Source: Segatella hominis (GTDB lineage Bacteria; Bacteroidota; Bacteroidia; Bacteroidales; Bacteroidaceae). From it: a DNA stretch of 32,569 nucleotides. Positions 1 to 5,681 of the stretch are shown here, one piece after another. Both the position numbers and the translations under genes were made by a program. How positions within the stretch are numbered: position 1 is the first letter of the stretch; each line of letters opens with the position of its first letter. The notes under the pieces are model-generated. The model was not told the origin of the DNA. It did not search any database and saw only the letters and a program-made list of their open reading frames with translations. The DNA lies in assembly GCF_004535825.1 (NCBI RefSeq), contig NZ_SGVY01000046.1, forward strand, positions 1 through 32,569, read 5' to 3'.

Positions 1-275
1 GCATTATGCCAGGCTTCCGTCCTTCGTTCTCCGTGGATCGCAATGGCAAGCGTACCTACGACCTGATTCCTAATCGCATCAGTCTTGTGAAGTACGGCGA
101 AGATGCTAACGACCCGAATGGCGACAACAAGCCTTCTGACAAGGGAGATCATACTCCTGGTGGCTCTACTCCATCTGGCGGCACTCCTTCCGAAGGCAAC
201 ACTCCATCCGGTAGTGAGGGCAGCGAAAACTCTGGCAACACCGATAGCGGAACAGGTGAAGACAACGAGCTTTAG
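1..275 (+). CDS. HU-family (histone-like) DNA-binding protein, C-terminal part only
   Basis: Only the C-terminus is present; the reading frame is open to the left edge, so the gene begins outside the window. The visible part has a short folded piece (GFRPSFSVDRNGKRTYDLIPN) that could be the last strand of a HU/IHF-like fold, followed by a low-complexity Gly/Ser/Pro/Glu/Asp tail ending in DNEL. HU-like proteins of Bacteroidales often carry such tails. The main support is context: the next two genes encode a smalltalk protein and a small amidase, and in Bacteroidales this trio recurs with a HU-family gene first. The HU domain itself is not visible, so the call rests on neighbourhood and tail composition. 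Confidence 0.5.
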   Translation, partial: IMPGFRPSFSVDRNGKRTYDLIPNRISLVKYGEDANDPNGDNKPSDKGDHTPGGSTPSGGTPSEGNTPSGSEGSENSGNTDSGTGEDNEL

Positions 276-285
276 TAAATGCTCT

Positions 286-314
286 GCCGTGCCCGACTTC
301 GTGTCGGGTGCGGC
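286..314 (+). other. Strong hairpin between HU-like gene and smalltalk gene
   Basis: Arms 286-297 and 303-314 pair over 12 positions with two G-U wobbles, around the loop TTCGT. No run of T follows directly, so it is not a textbook intrinsic terminator. It may be an mRNA-stabilising or attenuating hairpin between the HU-like and smalltalk cistrons. Confidence 0.5.
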
Positions 315-365
315 TACCGCTAACAAATTCTTATTTTCAAAATGATGTTTCACTTTTAATTCTAT

Positions 366-506
366 ATGTATATGAGTAATCAAAATGAAAATCCTAACAA
401 TGGTTCCAAGAAGATTTCTTGGGTTTCAATCGTGAATGCTGTTGTTCAGGCGCTTATTGCTGCGCTGACAGCATTGGGAGTAAGTTCGTGCAAGAACTGC
501 GTTTAA
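366..506 (+). CDS. Smalltalk family small protein
   Basis: A 46-residue protein begins MYMSNQNENPNNGSKKIS and continues with one hydrophobic helix (about residues 17-40, WVSIVNAVVQ...ALGVSSC) and the end SSCKNCV. This matches the Bacteroidales smalltalk family: a short polar N-terminus, one hydrophobic helix and terminal cysteines, lying between a HU-like gene and an amidase. A second start at 372 (third codon) is equally possible. The family's function is not known. The gene order suggests co-transcription with the HU-like gene and the amidase. Confidence 0.75.
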   Translation: MYMSNQNENPNNGSKKISWVSIVNAVVQALIAALTALGVSSCKNCV

Positions 507-580
507 AATGAGAAATGAGAAATGAGAAATTAGAAATGGGCTACATTAATGAGAAATGACAAATGAGAAATGAGAAATTA
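506..580 (+). repeat. Tandem AAATGAG heptamer repeat
   Basis: Units at 506-512, 513-519 and 520-526 are perfect AAATGAG. Variants follow at 527-540, then after a 13-base break at 554-574, with a decaying end to about 580. The tract fills the gap between the smalltalk stop codon and the amidase and generates several spurious ATG codons, which confuses start assignment for the amidase. Confidence 0.85.
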
Positions 581-683
581 CTTTTCTGAAATGAGGATGA
601 TTAATGAGAAATTTCCTTTGAGTATTGGGGAGGAGATGGTGCGCAATGAGCGCACGCTCCTCTCTAAAGTGGAGGACGGCAAG

Positions 684-1124
684 ATGATGATGTCTGCCGA
701 CTCCGTGAGATTCTTGGTGTTGCATTGCTCGGCTACACAACGCAATCAAGACTATAGTGTGGAACAACTGCGACGGGACCATAAGAGTCGTGGTTTCTAT
801 GACATCGGATACCACTTTTATATCCGTAAGGATGGGTCCATGACGCAACATCGCTTCTTGCTCGAAGTGGGGGCGCATGCGAGGCCGTATAACCGTTGTT
901 CTATCGGCATCTGCTATGAGGGTGGCTTGAATGAGGATGGTAAACCATGCGATACTCGTACGCCTGAGCAGACGGAAAGAATCGTTGATGTCTTGACGCG
1001 GCTTCATAAGTTGTTTCCGAAAGCGAAGATTGTGGGGCATCGGGACTTGCCTGGCACTACGCCGAAGGAATGTCCTTGCCTGGATGCTCATGCTGTGTTT
1101 GGATGGATAGAAGAGTTGTGTTAA
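684..1124 (+). CDS. N-acetylmuramoyl-L-alanine amidase (Amidase_2 / T7-lysozyme type)
   Basis: It should cleave the amide bond between N-acetylmuramic acid and L-alanine in peptidoglycan. Zn-ligand motifs are visible in family order: the first His in LVLHCSAT (residue 14 from this start), His in VGHRDL, and Cys in PKECPC, with Lys two before the Cys as in T7 lysozyme. GYHFYIRKDG is also typical. The start at 684 was chosen because GGAGG (671-675) lies at a good distance and the family normally begins just before the first metal-binding strand; the frame is open up to an ATG at 570 inside the heptamer repeat. No signal peptide is seen, as in phage-like amidases. Its stop is 6 bases from the convergent antiterminator gene. 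Confidence in the family is high, in the start moderate. Confidence 0.88.
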   Translation: MMMSADSVRFLVLHCSATQRNQDYSVEQLRRDHKSRGFYDIGYHFYIRKDGSMTQHRFLLEVGAHARPYNRCSIGICYEGGLNEDGKPCDTRTPEQTERIVDVLTRLHKLFPKAKIVGHRDLPGTTPKECPCLDAHAVFGWIEELC

Positions 1125-1130
1125 TTTTTA

Positions 1131-2720
1131 TCATTTAGAATCATACGGAACTTGGTCTATTACTGGCACCTTATGAAGCAGTACATAACGCTGCAACAAT
1201 TGTCGCCAAACCAAAAGACGTGTTCCTTTCCATATCTCAACGGCTGCCGCCGTGAGTTGAGTGAAGAGTGAGGAACGAAGAGTGAAGAATTCATTTGCTC
1301 TTCTTCCCAACTCTTCCATGTCTTCTGTGTAAACGATGTCTGTTTCTATCGAAAAGCCACCTATGCCATTGACCTTTTCAAACTTATACTCGCTTTGTGT
1401 GAGCAGGTATAATAAACGAGGATATTTCTTCGCCTCCAAGTTGGTGTGGAATTTTTCTCGTTCATCCTCACTTTGAGAAGCGTAATAGTCATAGAATCCT
1501 CCCCATGAACAGATAGCCTTTACCTTACCACCATCTGTATTCACCAGTGCAAAATGGGCATCATACTCATAGTCCTCATCGAATATCGTGGTGTTTTTGT
1601 CTGACTCATTATCTTTATCCAGGAAAACATCTCGAAGATTACAGCGAAGAATCAGTTCTGTGATTCCATTATGACACAAAATCGTAAAATTTTGTCCTTC
1701 TGGGATGATTTCTCCAGAAGTTGGTGTAAGAAAGGGACGTAATTTGGCATCAGGAATCAGTTCTTCCAAGCACTCCCCAAGGGCGATTTCACCTGTCGGA
1801 AAGTTCTTGGAAAGGATACGAAAGTTATTTCGCATTCTTTTGTCTATCTGGTCCAAAACTTTTTGCTGCTGGGCAACAGTTTTCTCTTCTTTCTTGTTAT
1901 TGTATTCCCTATCCGTCATTCTCCGATTGCGATAGACAGTCAATCTCTTTTGATAATCCAAGAAAAGATTGTGCAATGTTTTATAAGCATTCTCGGAAGG
2001 CTGTTTTGCCTGAAGATAGCCAATCATCTGATCGATGGCGCGCCACACGCCCACGGCCTCTGCTTTTGGACCCTTTGTTGCCTCATGCTCTATCTGCATA
2101 TCGTATTGACGGATATTGGATACATTGAGGCAGTGGTTATTTCCAAAGCGCACAAAAAGATGACGGTCTTTCTTGCCTTTTCTCTTGATTTGTTTGACCA
2201 CGCCAACCCAACCTTTCAAAGGTCCACTAAATATGCGGATGGTATCATTTTCCAAAATGAGGTCATCATATCGCTTATCAACAATACTCAGTCCCTCTAT
2301 GCCATCTGCCATTTTATCGCAGAAATAGATAAAATGTTCCATGTCTTCATCTGGAATCGTGGCATTTTTTATAATAGCGTCCAGGTTTAAGTCCTTGACA
2401 TCCTTACAAAGAAGATGTGCAGTGGAGACAAGCTTCTTTTTCTGCAGTTCGCCTGTTTCCAAATTTCGGACAGTATCTTCATAGACGAAATAGCCCCAAT
2501 ATGTCAATATTCTCTTCAAAGCTTTTACGCTGTCTGCCTTGATGAACAGCAATCCACATATCATTGGACGAAAACGGAAACGCTCTTCTCCCTTGGCATC
2601 GACATACTTCATCCGGCATTTTGGCAGATAGACTAACTTCACTATGCCAGAATATGTATTTTCAAGAAACTCTTTCGTTTTTTGTTCTTGAAATTTGTTT
2701 GTATTGACTATAAACCACAT
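1131..2720 (-). CDS. NusG/UpxY-family transcription antiterminator with a large C-terminal extension
   Basis: 529 residues from the ATG at 2720. Residues 1-80 look like a NusG N-terminal domain (MWFIVNTNKF..., then RPMICGLLFIKAD). A linker follows with DEDMEHFIYFCDKM, typical of UpxY. Residues about 158-185 form a KOW motif (NDTIRIFSGPLKGWVGVVKQ). UpxY proteins bind RNA polymerase and allow read-through of long capsule operons. Known members are about 170-200 residues; here some 310 residues follow, partly charged and helical (215-290), without a domain I recognise. Residues 477-490 are encoded by a GAGTGAA-type repeat, so the last ~50 residues may be a recent addition. No capsule operon follows: the next gene is the convergent amidase 6 bases away. 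No TAnnTTTG promoter on this strand is visible upstream; the candidate is the invertible segment at 3025-3217. The frame is open to 2771, but that extension only translates another repeat tract. Confidence 0.8.
   Translation of the reverse strand: MWFIVNTNKFQEQKTKEFLENTYSGIVKLVYLPKCRMKYVDAKGEERFRFRPMICGLLFIKADSVKALKRILTYWGYFVYEDTVRNLETGELQKKKLVSTAHLLCKDVKDLNLDAIIKNATIPDEDMEHFIYFCDKMADGIEGLSIVDKRYDDLILENDTIRIFSGPLKGWVGVVKQIKRKGKKDRHLFVRFGNNHCLNVSNIRQYDMQIEHEATKGPKAEAVGVWRAIDQMIGYLQAKQPSENAYKTLHNLFLDYQKRLTVYRNRRMTDREYNNKKEEKTVAQQQKVLDQIDKRMRNNFRILSKNFPTGEIALGECLEELIPDAKLRPFLTPTSGEIIPEGQNFTILCHNGITELILRCNLRDVFLDKDNESDKNTTIFDEDYEYDAHFALVNTDGGKVKAICSWGGFYDYYASQSEDEREKFHTNLEAKKYPRLLYLLTQSEYKFEKVNGIGGFSIETDIVYTEDMEELGRRANEFFTLRSSLFTQLTAAAVEIWKGTRLLVWRQLLQRYVLLHKVPVIDQVPYDSK
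1252..1290. repeat. GAGTGAA-type tandem repeat inside the antiterminator gene
   Basis: The + strand reads as imperfect tandem units of GAGTGAA/GAGTGAG. On the - strand it encodes residues about 477-490 (EFFTLRSSLFTQLT) of the antiterminator. The same repeat type lies just upstream of the gene start at 2725-2759. Confidence 0.75.
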
Positions 2721-2724
2721 TTTT

Positions 2725-2759
2725 AGTGAAGAATGAAGAGTGAAGAGTGAAGAGTGAAA
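2725..2759. repeat. GAGTGAA-type tandem repeat just upstream of the antiterminator start
   Basis: Repeats of GTGAAGA/GTGAAGAGT fill the space directly before the ATG at 2720 on the - strand. In mRNA it is a pyrimidine-rich TTCACTC tract with no Shine-Dalgarno sequence. A copy-number change here would alter the distance between leader and start codon. Confidence 0.75.
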
Positions 2760-3024
2760 GGAGCGACCCAATATTAAACGCGTTTGACCGCATGATACAT
2801 CTCGGTTTCTCCTGAAAAGATTTCTCTTCCCGGATTATTGGTTTTGTGAAATGTATCACAGCATTGAAAAATCAATAGACTAACTTCCACTAATCTTCAA
2901 TACTTTTATGTCTTTCAGCCTTCTGCATACATGATGCATGTAAGCCCGAGTTTAGCAAATTGCATGTCATACGCCCTGCTTATATGAAAGCCATATTTAT
3001 AGTTCTATCCTATTCATTTTTCCG
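2760..3024 (-). other. Gene-free leader region upstream of the antiterminator gene
   Basis: No convincing coding frame is present on either strand. If the invertible promoter pointed left, this stretch would form most of a roughly 330-base 5' leader for the antiterminator mRNA. A short dyad is visible at 2928-2942 (TACATGATGCATGTA). I see no CAAAnnTA on the + strand here, so no ordinary Bacteroidetes promoter toward the gene. Confidence 0.5.
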
Positions 3025-3047
3025 ATCTCTATGTAAGAGATACTGAA
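3025..3047 (+). repeat. Left inverted repeat of the putative invertible promoter
   Basis: ATCTCTATGTAAGAGATAC (3025-3043) plus TGAA. The core is itself a dyad (ATCTCT / AGAGAT around ATGTA), as expected for a site-specific recombinase half-site pair. Confidence 0.85.
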
Positions 3048-3178
3048 AACTTCGTAACTTCCTGATAATCTGAGGGTATTAAGGCTTGTTCAAAATCATT
3101 ACCGAATGATTGTTGAGTTTTATGGTGTGATATTAAATTTTTAACACGCATAATTCGCTTATTTACAATATTTTTTCG

Positions 3179-3186
3179 TATTTTTG
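3179..3186 (+). promoter_or_regulatory. Promoter -7 box inside the invertible segment, pointing right
   Basis: TATTTTTG fits the Bacteroidetes -7 consensus TAnnTTTG. A -33 TTTG is not clear; TTCG at 3154-3157 is the nearest candidate. The expected start is near 3193, so the transcript would cross the right repeat and run to the terminator at 3421-3453 without meeting a gene. Confidence 0.6.
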
Positions 3187-3194
3187 CAGTGTGA

Positions 3195-3217
3195 TTCTGT
3201 ATCTCTTACATAGAGAT
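3195..3217 (-). repeat. Right inverted repeat of the putative invertible promoter
   Basis: The reverse complement of the left repeat: perfect over 3199-3217, with TTC at 3195-3197 matching after one mismatch at 3198. Confidence 0.85.
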
Positions 3218-3334
3218 TCAGAAAGAAGGTATAAAAATAGCATATTTTGAGGTAATAATTAGTTTTTCTACGTATAAAACAATAATTACACATCATAAAA
3301 ACAAAAATTACCCCCATAAAAGGCAAGTTTCATG

Positions 3335-3342
3335 TATCTTTG
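3335..3342 (+). promoter_or_regulatory. Promoter -7 box of a short non-coding unit
   Basis: TATCTTTG matches TAnnTTTG exactly. No clear -33 TTTG is visible at the right distance. Transcription would start near 3350 and stop at the hairpin at 3421-3453. Confidence 0.55.
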
Positions 3343-3349
3343 CATCAGA

Positions 3350-3453
3350 ATTAAAACAAAGGGCGTTGTGAAACGCTAAGAATCATCTTTTACTTATACA
3401 ATATATATTAGAGAATATATAAAAAGCCAGTTCTTTAGGAACTGGCTTTTTTT
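3350..3453 (+). ncRNA. Candidate small RNA (about 100 nt) of unknown family
   Basis: A promoter box at 3335-3342 and an intrinsic terminator at 3421-3453 bracket about 100 bases with no ORF. A small hairpin lies at 3363-3376 (GCGTT, loop GTGA, AACGC). It matches no RNA family I recognise. The terminator may instead simply serve the Lrp gene on the other strand, with the promoter box a chance match. Confidence 0.4.
3421..3453. terminator. Bidirectional intrinsic terminator
   Basis: A 13-bp perfect stem (3421-3433 with 3439-3451, core GCCAGTTC/GAACTGGC) has a 5-base loop and T-runs on both strands. On the - strand it lies about 55 bases after the Lrp gene; on the + strand it would stop transcripts from the invertible promoter and the small RNA. 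Confidence 0.85.
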
Positions 3454-3508
3454 ATTTTAATAGCATATCAATTTCACAAATGACATGCAGCTTTTATTAT
3501 AATATAGA

Positions 3509-4021
3509 TTAGTTGATAATTTCATCTTCCTCATCTTCATCCTCTACTTCTTGATTCTCAATTTCCGCTAAAGGCAACTGACGATTTATCGCAGCATTAA
3601 AGGAAATGATAGTCTCGCTTCTGGACAAGCCTAAAGGCTGGAGCTTATCATGAATAATTTCCAGAAGATGATGATTATTGGAAGCATATATCTTGATGAA
3701 CATATCCATGCCACCAGTCGTATAATGACATTCCACCACTTCTGGAATTTTTCTCAACTCAGCAACAACCTTGTCGAAATTCTCCGGATTTTTCAAATAC
3801 AATCCCACGTATGCGCAGGTCTCGTAACCTATCTTCTCTGGATCTATAATAAACTGAGAGCCTTTGATAATGCCAAGGTTTGTCAATTTAGCAACACGCT
3901 GATGAATGGCAGCACCACTTACATTACAAGCTCGTGCAACCTCCAAAAATGGAATACGCGCATCCTGAGAAATTAACTTCAGGATCTTTCTGTCTAATGA
4001 ATCTAATACTTGTTTTGACAT
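3509..4021 (-). CDS. Lrp/AsnC-family transcriptional regulator
   Basis: 170 residues. The N-terminus begins LDRKILKLISQDARIPFLEVARACNVSGAAIHQRVAKLTNLGIIKG, the winged helix-turn-helix of Lrp/AsnC proteins (about residues 7-55). A RAM effector-binding/oligomerisation domain follows (about 68-150; YVGLYLKNPE, CHYTTGGMDMFIKIYA). The last about 20 residues are strongly acidic (EVEDEDEEDEIIN), an extension beyond the usual family end. These regulators respond to amino acids or related metabolites; the ligand cannot be read from sequence. The gene stands alone, ending at a bidirectional terminator and starting from its own promoter, with a leader of only about 13 bases. Confidence 0.93.
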   Translation of the reverse strand: MSKQVLDSLDRKILKLISQDARIPFLEVARACNVSGAAIHQRVAKLTNLGIIKGSQFIIDPEKIGYETCAYVGLYLKNPENFDKVVAELRKIPEVVECHYTTGGMDMFIKIYASNNHHLLEIIHDKLQPLGLSRSETIISFNAAINRQLPLAEIENQEVEDEDEEDEIIN

Positions 4022-4040
4022 AATTATAATAGTTTGGGTG

Positions 4041-4071
4041 CAAAGTTACTACTAAAATTTAATATTCGCAA
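4041..4071 (-). promoter_or_regulatory. Promoter of the Lrp/AsnC gene
   Basis: On the - strand the -7 box TAACTTTG (4041-4048) is preceded by TTGC (4068-4071) at 19 bases, the standard Bacteroidetes spacing. The expected start is near 4034. Confidence 0.7.
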
Positions 4072-4102
4072 CTTTTTATGCAACTTTAATTATAATTTTT
4101 AA

Positions 4103-4570
4103 TTATTTTCCATTATCTTCAGCAGAATAATTGATTCTAAGGGCTTTTGATTGGCGTAAAGCTTGCTTAACGTCAATAATAACTCCCATTTTAGAATACT
4201 TATCCGCTTTGATTGAAACGACCATTGCCTGCAAGTCCTCAGGACTCATTCGCTTTTTCTCTGCACTCATATAATCAGAGATTTCAGAAGGAGTTATTAA
4301 CTTATCATTCATCTGAACACAAGCAGAATCATTCTGAGGCTGAGTAGCAGCAGAAATAGGCCTTCCTATATAAAGATAAGTAACAGCAGACTTCTTGGTT
4401 AATCTTGTCAGTTCCTTTCCCTGTGGTACCTGAAACTTTACCTTAACCGTTTCATGCCTCATGTGAGTAACTATCATGAAGAAAAAAAGCACGGTAAATA
4501 TCAAATCCGGCAATGAAGACGTATTCAAGCCAGGAACTTCATGAGAACGCCTTTTAAAACCCATACTCAT
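4103..4570 (-). CDS. exbD: ExbD/TolR-family biopolymer transport protein (second ExbD of the operon)
   Basis: 155 residues: a short cytoplasmic N-terminus with FKRRSHEVPGLNTSSLPD, one transmembrane helix (about 20-38, LIFTVLFFFMIVT) starting at the conserved Asp in SLPDLIF, then a periplasmic domain with VVSIKADKYSKMGVIIDVKQAL, typical of ExbD. The Asp takes part in proton conduction with ExbB to energise TonB. The start overlaps the upstream exbD stop by 4 bases (ATGA), indicating translational coupling. It is last in the exbB operon. Confidence 0.92.
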   Translation of the reverse strand: MSMGFKRRSHEVPGLNTSSLPDLIFTVLFFFMIVTHMRHETVKVKFQVPQGKELTRLTKKSAVTYLYIGRPISAATQPQNDSACVQMNDKLITPSEISDYMSAEKKRMSPEDLQAMVVSIKADKYSKMGVIIDVKQALRQSKALRINYSAEDNGK

Positions 4571-5157
4571 TGCTTGCCTCCTTTCTCTTCAGAATGCTCT
4601 TGCTCTTCTGCCATTGCATCTACTCGCTTATCAGAACCAACCGATGCATTCGCATAAGACTCCGTCACGCGCTGCTGGCAGTTCTTTCTAACGCTCTCCT
4701 TTTGAGAGGAGCTAAGGGCATCAAATGCCTTTCCAAAATGCTTCATAGAATATTGATTGCGCAGTTCATTATACGCCATCATGATTTGGTTTTGCATTTG
4801 AAAGTACAAGTCATAATCTGCCTCTCTGTCGCTCTCTATAGAAATGAGATGACGATTGCCTAAACGATTGACAAACTGAATGATTTCACCTTTCAGTCGA
4901 GAAACCTCAATCGGCTTATCATTCAAGAGCAAACGATGATCGGCAGTAACATGCAAAGCCATCAAAGTATTCTTATCTACTATCGTTTCAGTCTTCAACT
5001 GTTTCTGAGGTTCAGGAGAAGGTAATAGACGAAAAAGTCCCTTGTCAACATCCATTGAAGTCGTGACAAGAAAGAATATCAGCAACATAAAAGAAATATC
5101 TGCTGTTGAAGCGGTGTTCACTCCAGGAACTTGCCTTTTATTTCGTCTAACAAACAT
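4567..5157 (-). CDS. exbD: ExbD/TolR-family biopolymer transport protein (first ExbD of the operon)
   Basis: 196 residues. The N-terminus RRNKRQVPGVNTASTADISF leads into a single transmembrane helix (FMLLIFFLVTTSM) with the conserved proton-pathway Asp in TADISF. The periplasmic part has LLLNDKPIEVSRLKGEI and LISIESDREADYDLYFQMQNQI. The C-terminal about 60 residues (from KHFGKAFDAL) are a charged extension ending SEEKGGKQ, longer than a classical ExbD of about 140 residues. The gene is 2 bases downstream of the membrane-protein gene and overlaps the next exbD by 4 bases. Tandem, non-identical exbD genes are common in Bacteroidetes. Confidence 0.92.
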   Translation of the reverse strand: MFVRRNKRQVPGVNTASTADISFMLLIFFLVTTSMDVDKGLFRLLPSPEPQKQLKTETIVDKNTLMALHVTADHRLLLNDKPIEVSRLKGEIIQFVNRLGNRHLISIESDREADYDLYFQMQNQIMMAYNELRNQYSMKHFGKAFDALSSSQKESVRKNCQQRVTESYANASVGSDKRVDAMAEEQEHSEEKGGKQ

Positions 5158-5159
5158 AA

Positions 5160-5681
5160 TTACTTTTTAAATCTTTTACGGTCTTTTCTGATATAACGTG
5201 TAGCACCAAATAAAACTGCTCCTATAGCACACAATAACAATGTGGCAGAAGACCATATAAACATATCTGACAATTTAAGCCACAACCAATCAGTAAAAGC
5301 CTGTCCATTAATCAAAATCATTCCTGAGGAACCCAAGACGAACGTTAAAACCAACAATGCCAAAGTTCCTCCCCATGTAATCCAAACAATATTCCCTGCA
5401 GGAATACCATTCATCTTCATCTCACCCTTGGACTTTCTTTTACCTACCCTGACAAATGAATATATTGCCAGACATAAGGCCAAGAGGAAAAATATCCACA
5501 TGGTAACCAATAAAAGATTAGTAAAAAATGGAGCATTAAAATCCGGGTTCTCCTCGAAAGGCATATCATATCCTACAAAGAAGAACAGGAAAAAAGTAAT
5601 CACAGCAAAACCTACCAACACATAGAATATGGACTGTGACAACTTTTCTGTTGACCATTTCTTAATATTACTAATTTTCAT
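5160..5681 (-). CDS. Membrane protein of the exbB-exbD operon, function unknown
   Basis: 173 residues with four predicted membrane helices: about 17-37 (IFYVLVGFAVITFFLFFFVG), 53-75 (NLLLVTMWIFFLLALCLAIYS), 97-117 and 139-160. The C-terminus is basic (RYIRKDRKRFKK). I do not recognise a named family. It overlaps exbB by 11 bases and ends 2 bases before the first exbD, so it should be made together with the ExbB-ExbD motor and may be an accessory subunit; this role is inference from position only. Confidence 0.8.
   Translation of the reverse strand: MKISNIKKWSTEKLSQSIFYVLVGFAVITFFLFFFVGYDMPFEENPDFNAPFFTNLLLVTMWIFFLLALCLAIYSFVRVGKRKSKGEMKMNGIPAGNIVWITWGGTLALLVLTFVLGSSGMILINGQAFTDWLWLKLSDMFIWSSATLLLCAIGAVLFGATRYIRKDRKRFKK

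Larger units (their letters stand above)
3025..3217. promoter_or_regulatory. Putative invertible promoter segment (phase-variation switch), OFF relative to the antiterminator gene
   Basis: Two perfect 19-bp inverted copies of ATCTCTATGTAAGAGATAC lie at 3025-3043 and 3199-3217; the match extends inward to 23 bp with one mismatch. They enclose 155 bp with a TAnnTTTG box at 3179-3186 and no ORF. Invertible promoters bounded by about 20-bp inverted repeats in front of upxY genes are an established Bacteroides capsule-switching architecture. Here the promoter points right, away from the antiterminator, into non-coding DNA ending in a terminator at 3421-3453. After inversion the -7 box would lie at 3056-3063 on the - strand and drive the antiterminator. 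No recombinase gene is in the window. The repeat structure is seen directly; inversion is inferred. Confidence 0.72.

Noticed and set aside
546-1091. 181-residue - strand ORF opposite the amidase
   Set aside because: Antisense shadow; the + strand frame has the complete catalytic motif set.
1-1124. Prophage based on HU-like gene and lysozyme-like amidase
   Set aside because: No structural, integrase or terminase genes, and the trio is a common chromosomal arrangement in Bacteroidales.
2721-2859. N-terminal extension or small ORF over the GAGTGAA repeat (HSSLFTLHSSL-type peptides)
   Set aside because: Pure translation of the tandem repeat; the NusG domain starts exactly at the ATG at 2720.
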